From positions 2,511,159 through 2,575,158 of the forward strand of contig NW_022098031.1 in the NCBI RefSeq assembly GCF_002288925.2: a stretch of 64,000 bases of DNA. Direction: 5' to 3'. Each line of letters starts with the position of its first letter. Position 1 is the stretch's first letter. The notes under the pieces were generated by a model. The model had not been told where the DNA came from, ran no database searches, and worked only from the letters and a program-made list of their open reading frames with translations. Made by a program: the position numbers and the translations under genes. Shown here one piece after another: positions 12,455 to 23,966 of this stretch. The stretch comes from Delphinapterus leucas. Lineage: Eukaryota; Chordata; Mammalia; Artiodactyla; Monodontidae.

Positions 12455-12645
12455 TCAAAGCACTAATCACCTTTAAGCAAAGTTTATTATATTTAATACT
12501 TTTTGCTTGTCTAACCAAATCTTCCTCTAAAATGTAAGTTCCATAGGGCCAGGGATTGTACTCTATTTGGCATATTGATGTATCACAAAAGGGTCAGGCA
12601 CATAGTTGGGGCTCAGTAAATATTTTTGAGTGAATGAATTAACAG
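12455..12645 (+). repeat. LINE L2 3' end, sense
   Basis: Clear L2 terminus: 'gcactaatcacctttaa', 'aatgtaagttccatagggccagggattgta', 'caggcacatagttggggctcagtaaatattt', then 'gagtgaatgaatt'. Confidence 0.9.
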
Positions 12646-13435
12646 AATAAGTTAATCTGTCTTTGTGCTTCTAGAGATTCTATGAAGATTGATCCTACTG
12701 GCATTTTAAAATAAAAGTATGCTAGAATAGTTTCCTCATTTTTTCTCCAGATTCCTTGGCCTTTAAGTGAGCCCAGGAACTTAGATCAAGTGAATCTTAA
12801 ATGTAAATGTAGGCGATTCCCCTCCCTTCCACTAATTTGCCCTAATCGGAGGAAAATCCATATCACTATCCTGCTTTTCCTCTGCTAAAATACTTTGCTA
12901 TTATTATACAGATGCTCTCCTGAATGTCCTCATGCCTACCTACCAATGGTCTATATAAAAATGTCTTATTATCATTAAAATAGCATTATCAAATGCTTAG
13001 TATTCCAAATAAACACATTATTCAGACAAGTCCACTATTAGATCAAAATAAGTGGCAGGAAAAAATTTGAAGTGAGTTGACATCAAAACAACTAGGAAGC
13101 ATTTACTCAATAAAATTGACTGAAAGTGGAAAGCTATTAAGTATTTTAAAATTATGTTCAGAAGTAAAACATATGTTTTTTGAGGAAGTTTATGAATTTA
13201 GCCTCACTCATAAGAACATGAAACAATTTTCTTTCAACATGATTCACAATTCGATCAGCTTTCTTTTCTCTTCCAATATAGAATGGAAAGTACTTTCCAA
13301 GGAATTGGAGAAGACATCTACCAAGTTTTCTGCCAAGTACAGAATACTGACAATTAATACAATTTATTTTGTCAAGGACCTCATAAGTTGGAGAGGGAAA
13401 GGAAATAGAAAAAAAAGGAAGAATATAAATATGTT
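12646..13435. other. Unassigned DNA with one 130-codon frame
   Basis: An open frame on + at 13077-13469 has 130 codons, is Lys/Ser/Ile-rich and runs into a MIR at its 3' end. No domain is recognised, and AT-rich composition explains it as chance. Nothing else stands out. Confidence 0.45.
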
Positions 13436-13640
13436 TATTGATATCATTATGGGTCAGAAATTGTGCTAGGAACTCTATATATGTTCTTTTTCATCACCCT
13501 CATAGCTCCAAGAGAAAGGTATTATTATTATTATTGCTGATTGAGAAAACTGAGTAGTTGAGAATCATCTGAGTCCATGCAGCTAGTAAATGGAACACAG
13601 AAAAATCTGACTTTCAAGCTGTTGTTGTTTGAATTGCACT
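13436..13640 (-). repeat. MIR SINE, antisense
   Basis: Antisense MIR order: 'gtgctaggaactctatatatg', 'catcaccctcatagctccaagag', 'gtattattattattattg', 'ctgattgagaaaactgag', 'gcagctagtaaatgg'. Confidence 0.8.
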
Positions 13641-13784
13641 GCACTGACAAGCCAAAGATGAGGCTAATGAAAAACTGCCATTAGGGCCTCTCTTGCCTCT
13701 CATTGATGATAAGAGAAATAATCTCTTACATAGACTTGAAAACTTCCAAAGGACTTGGAGAAAACTACTGGCATGTTTTAGACA

Positions 13785-14135
13785 TGGCAGCTGTCATGGC
13801 ACAAGACCTACTAGAGAATGGACTTGAGGACACGGGGAGGGGGAAGGGTAAGCTGTGACAAAGTGAGAGAGTGGCATGGACATATATACACTACCAAACG
13901 TAAAATAGGTAGCTAGTGGGAAGCAGGTGCATAGCACAGGGAGATCAGCTCGGTGCTTTGTGACCACCTAGAGGGGTGGGATAGGGAGGGTGGGAGGGAG
14001 GGAGATGCAAGAGGGAAGAGATACGGGAACATATGTATATGTATAACTGATTCACTGTGTTATACAGCAGAAACTAACACACCATTGTAAAGCAATTATA
14101 CTCCAATAAAGATGTTAAATAAAAAGGAATGCTGA
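13785..14135 (+). repeat. LINE-1 3' UTR and tail, 5'-truncated
   Basis: The segment runs from 'cctactagagaatggacttgagg' through a G-rich tract ('gtgggatagggagggtggg') to 'actgattcactgtgttatacagcag' and the terminal 'caattatactccaataaagatg' with an A-rich tail. This is the cetartiodactyl L1 3' end. It resembles the copy at 25456-25640, so both come from related source lineages. Confidence 0.9.
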
Positions 14136-15474
14136 TTATTCAAATCCTAAGAGAATAAAATGGACCAAAAGTTTAAATTTAATTTAAAAACATATTTTTG
14201 TCCCTGGCAATCTAATTGCATTGTTGGACTTGATTCTTTTATTAATATAAATAGAAAATCAGGTAACACAACAAAAAAGAAAAGTGAAAGAATGTAAGTA
14301 CATAACTTTGTTTACTTCATAAACATTATAAACTAGCTCCTAAAATTTCATTCCTTGGTAAACAACTCTCTTTTGGTTTTATGAAGTACTGCTTACAGAC
14401 AAAATCTTCATTTGAATAACAAGTTCACCTTTATGAAATTTCCCATGTTAAGTCAAACTAATTTTCTCCCCAGAGAGACTTCCTGTCCCAGCATGACCTA
14501 AGCCCATAATATATATATACTCTTTTGGTCCCAAAGAGACTAATCAAACTGCATCAATTTGTGACATTCAAAATCTGACTTTCATGAGAAATATTTATAA
14601 ATTTGTGTTTGCAAGTGTAATTAATATTATGGTTCATTTCCACTGAATCTTTAAGAAGTTGTTACTGAAGATGCTATTTAAAAAATACTCTTACATCATA
14701 GGACATTTTCCATAAAGGCTATATATTCCAAGAAATATATCAACAAAAGGAGAAATATATTCCATTATACAAATCTATGAATTTTAAGAATGTTTTGTGC
14801 ATCAGTTCAAATACCCTTTTGTCTAAAAAACAAAAAAGGTACTCAGAGTATTCAAGTGTGGCTGATTTTTTTTCCAACTGACTGAATGATAGATCACAAT
14901 GTGTCACCGATATTTCAAAACCAAAGCATAAGCCAGAGATTGAGCTTATTACCAAAGCCTAATAAACTCCCTCTAAATTAATTTTTGACTAATCACACAC
15001 ACACAAAAATAAATATATTAATTATATCACAAATTAGCAATATATTTCCTCTGTCATTAAAAATCAGCCATAAAACAGATGAACAACTATTTTGGGGTGT
15101 TTTTTTTAACATAAAAGAAGAAATAAAATGAAATTCATAAGAGACAAGATGTCACTTTTTCTGAAGGTCAATTTTATAATGTTTCATATGAACCTAAGTC
15201 CTAACCATCTCAGTGAACTATAAATATGTCTTTTGCCACCATCCACTTCATTCTAGTGTTACTGATTCTTACACATAATAAATAGGTGAGTTTCAAAGAT
15301 CTATTTGAATAAATTATTTGAACATTTGGGAGCTATTCATATATGAATATATTAGCATCACTGGGAACATGAAATGGCTCTACTTCTGCTGGGATACTCC
15401 TACACTCTGTCAAAGTCAAGTTCCCTCCTGTGATTTTTAAAAAACACTCTTAACTCCTCGACATTCAGTGTGTT
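14136..15474. other. Unassigned AT-rich DNA
   Basis: No gene, RNA gene or confident repeat recognised in this stretch. A short CA run lies at about 14996-15006. Confidence 0.5.
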
Positions 15475-15592
15475 CTGTGGAAGAGTAGTAGTACCAAACA
15501 GCTTGTTAGAAATGCAGACTCCTGGGCCCATTCCCAAATTACTGAACCCAAATCTATAATTTAAAAAAACCTCCAGGTTATCCATATAGACA
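15475..15592 (-). repeat. MER5A-type DNA transposon fragment (hAT-Charlie)
   Basis: 'cttgttagaaatgcagactcctgggccc', 'aattactgaacccaaatct' and 'cctccaggt' follow the antisense order of the non-autonomous element MER5A. The terminal inverted repeats are lost or diverged. Confidence 0.75.
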
Positions 15593-15887
15593 TAAAAGAA
15601 CAGAGTATCAATTACTATGTAACTAGCCTCAAATTCTCTGGTCATCCCTGACAGGAAACTCAGAACCAGTGGAGAAATGCGTAGCATCAGATGGTGGTGG
15701 TAATGTGGGGGGTTGAAATTTGGGAAACAAAGAGCTTCCAGACTCTTCTTATTCCTCTTTCTTAAGTATACCAGTACTAATTTCATATATCGTTGCACTG
15801 TGTGACAGTCTGATCTTATAATTTAGGTAAGTTTACACTTTGATTATTGCATTTTATACATCAGAGTTGAGAGATTAAACATTTGGA

Positions 15888-16065
15888 AGTCAGTGTGGCA
15901 AAATGGAAAGGCATTCTATCAATATTTAGAGTCAGAAATAAAGGATTTTGAGTTCTGAATCAGTATTTTTAATGGCTCTGTGCCAGCCGAATCCTTGGAG
16001 TTTCAGTTTCTTTGTTTGAAAAGTAGAAGGAAGCTAATAGCCTCAGCTCCTAAAGGCCAGTCTCC
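15888..16065 (+). repeat. MIR/MIR3-type SINE, weak
   Basis: 'agtgtggcaaaatggaaagg', 'agagtcagaaataaagg' and 'tcagtttctttgtttg' keep the MIR order, but divergence is high and the boundaries are uncertain. Confidence 0.5.
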
Positions 16066-16089
16066 AGTTCTTGCCTTACAGGCCCTTCC

Positions 16090-16256
16090 AACTCAGTAAA
16101 GGAGAACCTGCCTCAGATCAAATCCCTCTCACACCTTCCTCATCTACCACGAGAGAAAACGCTCTGCTTTTAAAGAACTCATGTGATTAGGCTAGGGTCA
16201 ATGGATAATTTCTCTATTTTCAAGTCAACTGTGCCATATACATAACTTAATACATA
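16090..16256 (-). repeat. MLT1-type LTR fragment, antisense, weak
   Basis: 'ttttaaagaactcatgtgattaggc' followed by 'atggataatttctctattttcaagtcaactg' matches the antisense middle of MLT1 LTRs (ERVL-MaLR, a non-infectious ancient LTR retrotransposon). Both ends are missing. Confidence 0.5.
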
Positions 16257-16258
16257 TA

Positions 16259-16862
16259 TCCAGAGAAAACCATAATTTGAAAAGATACATGCACCTCAAT
16301 GTTCACTGCAGCACTATTTACAATAGCCAGGACGTGGAAGCAACCTAAATGTCCATCAACAGAGGAATGGATAAAGAAGATGTGGCATGTATATATACAA
16401 TGGAATATTACTCAGCCATAAAAAAGAATGAAATAATGCCATTTGCAGCAACATGGATGGACCTAGAGATTGTCATACTGAGTAAATTAAGTCAGACAGA
16501 GAAAGACAAATATCATTGATATTGCTTACATGTGGCATCTTAAAAATGGTACAACTGAATTTATTTATAAAACAGAAATAGAGTCACCAATGTAAAAAGC
16601 AAACTTATGGTTACAAAGGGGGAAGGGGGGGAGGCATAAATTGGGAAATTGGGATTGACATATACACACTACTATACATAAAATAGATAAATAATAGGAA
16701 CCTACTGTATAGCACAGAGGAACTCTACCCAGTACTCTGTAATGACCTACATGGGAATAGAATCTAAAAAAGAGTGGACAGATGTATATGTATAACTGAT
16801 TCACTTTGCTGCACACAGAAACTAACACAACATTGTAAATCAACTATACTCCAATAAAAAGT
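16259..16862 (+). repeat. LINE-1 3' part (ORF2 C-terminus, 3' UTR, tail)
   Basis: The copy starts inside ORF2 with 'gcagcactatttacaatagcc', runs through the C-terminal coding stretch ('aatattactcagccataaaa', 'gcagcaacatggatggacc'), then the G-rich 3' UTR at about 16615-16635. It ends 'caactatactccaataaaaa'. It is 5'-truncated, about 0.6 kb, and sits close to an older L1 of the same orientation. Confidence 0.92.
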
Positions 16863-17703
16863 GATTTTAAAGAGACATAATAATAAGAGTAAAGGAGATC
16901 AAATTCACAGATCCAAGGATTATGCAGGGTGTACTGCAGAAGGATGTGAAAACCTGGGGGACATCTTAGAATCCAGCCTTACCATACCAGACAGAAAATA
17001 TAAAATTCTGCCCAAAATATATCAGATTTTAGATATAAAATCTAAAACTACAAACTTCTTGAAGAAAACATTAGAGAAAATCTTCCCAATATCAGGGTAG
17101 GTAAAGGTTTCTAAGGCAGGACACCCTAAAACACTAACCAACTTTAAATTTAAAAAATTAAACTTTAATAACATTCTAAAATTCTGCTTTTGAGAGATAT
17201 ATTTAGAAAAATGAAAAGGCAAGCTACAGGTTGGAAAATTATATTCAAATTATATGTCTGACAAAGGTCTTATATTCAGACTATATAAAGAGCTCATGAC
17301 AATAATATAAGAACAAATGTCTAATAAGAATATGAAAAGATACTCAGAATAATGATTTATAGTAATGATTTCATGATGATCCTACTACACACCCACAAAA
17401 AAATCTAAAGTTAACAGCATTGACAATACACAGTGTTGTCAAAGATGTGGAACAACTGGAACTCGCCTACTTTCCAGATAGGGATATAAAATAGTACAAC
17501 CACTTTTGAAAACAGTTGGCAGCTTTTTATTAAAAAGAAAAACATACACTACCAACTGACCTAGCAATCCCATTTCCACGCATGTTTGCAAGACAAATGG
17601 AAACACATATCTACACAAAGATTTTTACATGATTATTCATTGTAGTTTTGTTCATAATAACCCAAACTGAGGGCAACTCAAACGTTCATTAACAGGCGAA
17701 TGG
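16863..17703 (+). repeat. Ancient L1M ORF2 3' part, upstream of an LTR insertion
   Basis: From about 17020 the text follows old L1 ORF2: 'ctacaaacttcttgaagaaaac', 'ctgacaaaggtcttatattcag', 'ctgacctagcaatccca', and finally 'taacaggcgaatggat' just before the MLT1 at 17709. The first 150 bases are less certain. The frame is broken throughout. Confidence 0.75.
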
Positions 17704-17708
17704 ATATT

Positions 17709-18292
17709 AATTTTCTATCGTAACAAACTACAACAAATTCAGTGGTTTAAAACAACACCTCTGTGTTGGCTTATAGCTCTGTAGGTCAGAAGTCCAGGCA
17801 GATGCCAGTAAATTATTTGCAGAAGGCCAAAATCAAGGTGATGGCCAGATTGAGCTCTTATTCTGAAGGCCCTGGGTAAGAATTTCCTTGCAAGATCATT
17901 CAGTTTGTTAACAAAACTCAGTTTCTTGTAGTTCTAAGACTGAAGTTTTCATCAGCGAGCTGTTGATGCAGGGTCCCTCTCAATTTCTAAAGGCTACCCA
18001 CATTCCATGGTATGTGCCCATTCCATCTTTACAGCCAGAAATGGCAAGTAAAACCTTCTCATGTTTTGAATCTCTAAATTCTGTTCTGCAACCAGCCAGA
18101 GAAAATCCTCTTCTTTTAAAGGGCTCCCATGCTTCATTTCAGCTTACCAGGAATAATCCCCTCCTGTCATATAATGTAATATAATTGTAGGAGTGATATC
18201 TCATCATATACACAGGTTCCACCCACACTCAGATGGGGGTTGATTATACAAGAGAGAGGGTCATTGGGAGACATTCTTAGAATTATGCCTGT
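17709..18292 (-). mobile_element. MLT1-type LTR (ERVL-MaLR), antisense, interrupting L1M
   Basis: The + strand reads the reverse complement of an MLT1 LTR: 'ctatcgtaacaaactacaac', 'cagtggtttaaaacaacac', 'gctctgtaggtcagaagtcc', 'aaaatcaaggtgatggcc', 'tattcacaggttcc'-like text and 'agaattatgcctg'. It is flanked by 'atatt' at 17704-17708 and 18293-18297, consistent with the 5-bp duplication made by this class. L1M sequence stops on the left and resumes on the right, so the LTR landed in the L1M. It is a solo LTR with no internal retroviral sequence. Confidence 0.85.
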
Positions 18293-18297
18293 ATATT

Positions 18298-18690
18298 TAA
18301 GTAAACCAAATGATAAATCCCTATCATGAAATACTACTCAGCAATAAAAAAGAACAGACTACTGATGCATACAACAATGATTAAACTATAAAAAACATTA
18401 TGCACAATGGAAGAGACCAGATATAAAAACAGGGTACATGCTCTACGATTCCATTTACATGAAATCCTAGAAAAGGCAGATCAAATCTATAGTGACAGAC
18501 ATAATATCAGTGATTGCCTGTGGAGGGAAAGAGGAGTGACTAAAATGGTATATAACAGACTTTTGGGGGTGAGATAAATGTTCCTTATCTTAACAGAGGT
18601 GGTGGCAAATACATATTCCATATGTTTCACATTAAACATATATTTTATAATCATGTTTCTGTTTATCTTTACATAAATTGTCATGTGCTT
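18298..18690 (+). repeat. Continuation of the interrupted L1M 3' end
   Basis: It resumes with 'gaaatactactcagcaataaaaaag', 'gattccatttacatgaaatcctagaaaaggc' and 'gtgattgcctgtgg', which directly follows the ORF2 text that stops at 17703. It ends before the second MLT1. Confidence 0.8.
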
Positions 18691-19147
18691 TTGGTAGGCA
18701 GAATAACGGCCCCCAAAAGACCGTAACCTCATCCTTGGAATCTCAGACAAGGCAAAAAGGACTTTGCATATGTGATTAGGTAAAGCAATAGGCATTGAGA
18801 TGGACTATTATCCTGGATTTTCCAGGTGGGTCCAATGTAATTATAAAATTCCTTAAAGTCAGAGAAGCTATAAGGATGAAAGCAGAGTGCCATAGTGATG
18901 CCACATGGATTTGAAGATGTTAGCTTTGAAGTGGCTTGCTCTGAACATGAAGGAAGGGGCCAGGAGCCAAGGAATGCAGATAGACATCATAAATTCTCCC
19001 CCAGATTCTCCAGAAGGAACCCAGTAGGTCAATATCTTGATTTTAGTCCAGCAAAACTAGACTTCTAAACCAGTTGGATAATAAATTTGTGTTTTTTTAA
19101 GCCACTAAGTATGTGGTAATTTGTTACAGCAGCAATAGAAAACTAAT
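18691..19147 (+). mobile_element. MLT1-type LTR (ERVL-MaLR), sense
   Basis: Nearly complete MLT1 order: 'ggtaggcagaataacggcccccaaaag', 'gggactttgcatatgtgatt'-like text, 'tatcctggattttccaggtggg', 'gaaggaaggggccaggagccaagg', 'gaaggaacccag', 'ttaagccactaagtatgtgg' and 'ttgttacagcagcaatag'. Its orientation is opposite to the MLT1 at 17709-18292, so the pair are separate insertions and not the two ends of one provirus. Confidence 0.92.
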
Positions 19148-19149
19148 AC

Positions 19150-20140
19150 AGACATTTATAGACAATGCAATGCTCCCTTTTACATTTGTGGTGCACACGT
19201 TTCAATTGTTATATATTTATTATATACCTTAATATCTGGCAATATAAGCTCTCTAGCCATATTGTCCTCTGAAATGTTTTTCTTGGTGATTTTTCTTCCT
19301 AATTCTTACACATGAACTTTATAAATATTTTGCAAAGTCAAAATTAACACTGCTATTCTAAGATAGCATTAATTAATTTAGGGGGAAAGTCTACTTTCAC
19401 TATTGAGTCTTCAATCCAAAATCACAGTATGTCTCTTAATGTATCCAAGTCTTCTTTTGCTTTAATCTGTGAAGTTTTACAGGGTTTTTTACTTGATTTT
19501 TTTTCTCATAAATTCAATTCCTAATGTTATTGATATTATGAATAGCATCTCCCCAGAAATAAGTATTATCATTTACCTATTTTTTCTGCATATTAAAATA
19601 TTAAAGTTGTCATAGAAAGCTCATAGTATTGTTTGTTGAGTTTTTTCTTTTAGATAATTTAAGCATATTTATGACCTGCTTTTCCTAGAGTATGTTATAT
19701 ATAATTACATATATATAATATTTTTTCCTTTATTCTTTTGTAAACCTTGCATAGTATGTCATATCATGGCTATACCATTTTACATTTTGCCATTGAACAT
19801 TTAAGTCACTTTTTTTGCTCTTATACTTTGTAGTGCTATGGGTATCTTTCTACATTTTTTTTTTACTGCATCAATATTTCCTTTAGATAGAAAGATTTTA
19901 TATTATTTTAAATTTAAATGGAAACTTCAAAAATTGCTTCCAAATTATTATTTTTCTTCATTTGAGACATTTAATAATCACACATTTTAAATCTTTTGTC
20001 AGTCTGATGGATTTTTGCCTTGCATTTTTCTTATTACTGAAGTCAAGTATCTTTTCATATTTTTATTAGCTATTCATATGACCTTTTCTAAGAAGTGATT
20101 TGTCATTTTTTAGTGAGTTCTTCATCATTTTATTAGCCAC
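19150..20140 (-). repeat. Ancient L1 (L1M or HAL1 type), antisense
   Basis: T-rich text has the reverse-complement order of old L1 ORF2. The clearest part is the stretch around 20040-20110: 'agtatcttttcatatttttattagc', 'gaccttttctaagaag'. The left part is very diverged. No intact frame remains. Confidence 0.6.
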
Positions 20141-20144
20141 TTAA

Positions 20145-20388
20145 TTTATTTAACAAACACACATGGTAATTACTATGTGCCAGATACTGTTCTAAGGACT
20201 CTATAAATATGAACTTAATAAATCTTTATACCAAGTCGACGAGGTAGGTACTATTTTTATTCCCATTTTACAAAATGAGGAGACTGAGCCTAGAGGGGCC
20301 GAAGGACCTTTCTAAAGGCACACAGCTGGTAAGTAGTCGAACTGGGTGGCTCCAGGGTTTGCACACTCATCTGCTCTACTATATGCAA
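20145..20388 (-). repeat. MIR SINE, antisense, within old L1
   Basis: Clear antisense MIR: 'actatgtgccagatactgttctaagg', 'gaggtaggtactatttttattcccattttac', 'gaggagactgagcc' and 'gcacacagctggtaagtag'. Old antisense L1 text lies on both sides and is roughly contiguous across it, so the MIR probably inserted into the L1. Confidence 0.88.
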
Positions 20389-21100
20389 AGTTCTTTACAT
20401 GTTCTGAATACCAATACTTTGTTATGTGTACCACAAATGTTTTCTCCCAGTATATTTGTGTTTGAACATTATTTGTTTTTATTTAATCATATATATCAAT
20501 GTACATAATTATATATGTGTGTCCATTTTAATTTAGTCATATATCAGTCTAAAATCACCATATATATAATTAGATTGATATATGATTAAAATATATGATT
20601 AAATAAAAACATAATAAATGTCCAAAGAAAAATATAAATAGTTTCATTTTAGGATTTATCTACTAAAACTCATAAAGATTTTTTTTCTCCAATGTTGTCA
20701 CCTCATCTTTTTAGCTTTGCTATTTATATTTAAGTCTTTAATCATATTCTTTTGAATACTGTGACATATATTGATCTTTCTATGTATACTTTGTAACCAG
20801 CCAGTTTGGGGACTGTTTTACAATTTCTAAAAGCTTTTCAGTTAATTATTTTTGGTTTTCTATGATAAAGTTGTTTTATCTGCAGTGATAAAGGGGGGTA
20901 TCATTTCTATTGCATTTTTATGGCATTTTATAAACTTCCAGAACAGTATTGAATAATTTTAGTGATAGCAGATATCCTTGTCTTTTTGCTGAATGTGTTG
21001 AAAAATGTTTAGTGTTTCAACATTAAGTATAGTGATGTTTGATATTCATCATCAATTTTAATATACTGGTTTAATTAGTTGAGCAAAAATAAAACATAAT
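20389..21100 (-). repeat. Ancient L1 (L1M/HAL1), antisense, continued
   Basis: 'caaatgttttctcccagtat' at about 20430 and 'gtgatagcagatatccttgtctttttgc' at about 20961 are antisense ORF2 words in the expected order. An AT-rich inverted repeat at 20537-20586 lies within this stretch. Confidence 0.7.
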
Positions 21101-21699
21101 TTTTTATCCCTTTTAAATATAACTCTTGAATTCCATAGTACAAGATAGTATGGAAGAGTTAATTGTGCTAAATAAAGGCAACTCATCATCTTGTTGAACC
21201 ATGGTTAGGGGAGAAATCTGACCCAAATGCTGGCATCTGTATTTCCTGGTTTCCATTAAAGCACAAATCATCTCTTCTGGTCAATATTATTATGAGACAC
21301 CACCTATTGCTACTATACTGTTTCAATATGGTCCAAGATCCTCTTTGTCATGATCCTCTTTATCATGATCCAGAGCTATTTGGTGTCTATTTTTAAAGAC
21401 TCCACACGATAGTGAAATTGGGAGTATGTCACTCTTCCAACAGCAGGGATACCTCTATTTTCAGGCCCCAAGTAGGTCTAGTGTTTCTCTACAAGGTTTG
21501 TTGTCTTTTGGGCTACTCCCTGGGAAACCAGGTAGAGTCTGTTTTATTCTGTGAACTCCCTAATCTTCTCTGGGATTTCTATCACTTTGACCTAGGGTTT
21601 CAACAAGAAGAGGCAGGATGCTGAATATTTTTCAAAAACCTTTATGTTGAAAACCTAGTTTTACCTTCTCTTAATTTCCATTCCTTCCTGTTAATTGAT
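21101..21699. other. Unassigned DNA with a 15-bp tandem word
   Basis: No gene recognised. At 21337-21371 'catgatcctcttt' is repeated with a 15-bp period. A 70-codon frame at 21412-21624 shows no known domain. Confidence 0.45.
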
Positions 21700-21932
21700 G
21701 AAACTCAACTTTTCTTTACTTTCCACCCTCCCTGCCTCTCCTCCTTTCTTTTTTTTCTTTCTTCCTCTAATGAGAAAAATAGCTTTTACTTTAACACGTA
21801 TTTTTCCCTACTATATGGCTGTATGACTTTTTAGTATACTATGAATATCCTGTTTTCTATGGTATCCCAGTGTCTAGCACAAGGCCTAGTGGTTGATATT
21901 AAACAAGCATTTCTTGAATGAATTGATAAAAG
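21700..21932 (+). repeat. LINE L2 3' end, sense
   Basis: 'gtgtctagcacaaggcctagtgg' then 'acaagcatttcttgaatgaattg' is the L2 terminus. The upstream part is pyrimidine-rich and diverged, so the left edge is approximate. Confidence 0.65.
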
Positions 21933-21974
21933 GACAAATCCCTTTAACAATATATATCCTGTAATTTTGTCTTG

Positions 21975-22112
21975 GTTCTACTATGTGTTCCTGGTGTGAC
22001 TTTGGAGAAGTTATTTAATCATTCTGGTCTCTTGCCTCATCTACAAAGTGAAAATAATAAACCAGAACTGTTGCATTAAATAACTTAAAAATGAGAAAGT
22101 GCTTTTTATAAA
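21975..22112 (+). repeat. MIR SINE, sense
   Basis: 'gtgactttggagaagttatttaatc', 'ctcttgcctcatctacaaagtg' and 'aaaataataaac' follow the sense MIR order. The 5' third is lost. Confidence 0.7.
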
Positions 22113-23215
22113 CTGGAAAGCTAGACAAATATGAATCTACCTTATTATTATTACATATTCTTCCCAACAGTATTGCATGCTAAAGGAGTTTGCTTAATAA
22201 CCCAAAGTACTGGATCTCTGAGACAGTATTACAGCAGAAGGATTTTAAGTCAGAGGAACTTTCCTAGCTGTCCCTCAGGTTTGTACTGTGGACCATTTTA
22301 TTTGTGCTTACCCTGACTACAAGGATGTGTAGGCAAGCACTGAACAGTAGGTGGCATAAGGTAGAGTGGGGAAGATTTCTTGACTCAAGAGAAGATAGGA
22401 AGATTTACAGGCACTGCTATGGCCAGGATTCCTGCCATGTCCTTCCACTGATTCTGTGACTCCAATCTCTCTTCTTTCACATTTTATGCAGACCTGCTAG
22501 TATCATGGCAATTTGTTCCTACATCCTCCTCCATTCTTTTCTTGATACTTCCAGATCATTCTAGAAAAGATCTGTTTTTCTTATTACTGTTAAGGGAGTA
22601 TCTTTCATGTTCAGATTAAGCCATCTGATCTGTGGTGTTTTCTCTACAGGTTTCTAGAATTCTTATACATATATTCTTTGAAAAGCCTAATGGGATAGAA
22701 AAACCTTGTACTAGAAGCTGTAAGAACCAAAGTCGTGTTGCAGTTATAATCTCTTCCCCTGTTCCCCTGACTCTATTTTTGTGGTGTCCACTCCACCATG
22801 TGTTCTTAATAAGCATATTTTTCCTACATATCTGAAGATGCTGTCCCTGTTGGTAAAAAGGGCATGCTAAGGATGCATGAATCATATATTCCTGATCAGT
22901 CTAAACACAGTTTAAGAGAAAAAATATAAAATTTTTTCAGGGCATCAAGGATTTATTAGTATGCTCTGTTGACAGACTCCTGTGCCTTCAGACAAATACA
23001 GGGATTCACAATAAAAGATGTGATTAACTATAAATACATGTTCAATAGCTGTGAAATTGAGTCTCTATGTATGTTTCCTGGGGTTTTGTACATTCTTGAA
23101 AGTTTACTTCTAAGAATGAAGAGTATACATCATACTGTTCTGTTCAAAGTACAAACTGTTCAGATATCCTCTATAGAATTATTGCTTGTTGTACATGCCA
23201 GTGTTCATGACAAAA
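22113..23215. other. Unassigned unique DNA
   Basis: No gene or confident repeat. Overlapping short frames at 22616-22885 (-, 89 codons) and 22632-22835 (+, 67 codons) show no known motif. The frame at 22969-23307 (+, 112 codons) ends in the purine tract and also looks like chance. Confidence 0.45.
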
Positions 23216-23260
23216 TATTTGAGAGAGAGAGAGGGCAGAGAGTTGAGAGAAGGAAGAAAG
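23216..23260 (+). repeat. GA-rich simple repeat
   Basis: 'ttgagagagagagagggc' followed by purine-rich 'gagagaaggaagaaag'. A polypurine tract. Confidence 0.85.
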
Positions 23261-23954
23261 AGTCAGGCATGTTTGTGATAATTATTTTTCATAAAAGGTG
23301 TCTGTGAGGTCCATCATAAAATGGACACTGAATATTATTTAACAATATAAGGTAAATAATAATCAACATCAGTAATCATTTTTAAATTTGAGGAATTCTT
23401 TCAATCCTAGGTGTTCTTGTGCACTTTACAATTCAAGCCTCCCTCTCCTTACAATCCCATTGTAACCCTGCTAGAGTCCACCTTGCACACAAATATGAAA
23501 TGGATTAATTGAACTAAATCAAGAGGAATCATGAGATTTAGCACTGGAAATGTAGGAACACATTCCATACTGACTATAATGCTGTGTTCACTCTAATTCC
23601 CCTTGTATAAGGAACCTATTTTTACCCTATTCCATGATGTTTCTTTCCCTAAATCCTGACTGGCATACTCTGATTACTGTAAATAATTTAATTTTCACTA
23701 GCAAATTTGCTCCTTAATTTTATTTCTTAGCATTCTCACTACTTATATAATCTCTGACCTAGACTATCAACGGTGATTTGAAGTAGGAAATGCCACATAT
23801 CCCTGGAAAATGGGTACATATCTCTACTTCTCTTTCTTCAAAGATTTGAATTGTTCTGTACAGTTTATAAAATTCATTCTTCCACTTCTATTTGTTTTAT
23901 TTGTGTGTTTTATGCCTGTTTCCAAGGTTGACTTCAAGTGGCCTTCTTCACATT
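23261..23954. other. Unassigned AT-rich DNA
   Basis: No gene or confident repeat recognised. Part may belong to the MIR that the L1 at 23967 interrupted. Confidence 0.4.
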
Positions 23955-23966
23955 TGGCAACATTTT

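Noticed and set aside
13077..13469. 130-codon + frame as a gene
   Set aside because: AT-rich composition, no domain, and it ends inside an antisense MIR.
15400..15798. 132-codon minus frame as a gene
   Set aside because: It crosses a MER5A fragment and has no recognised domain.
17709..19147. One provirus with two LTRs
   Set aside because: The two MLT1 LTRs are in opposite orientation and the DNA between them is L1, not a retroviral interior.
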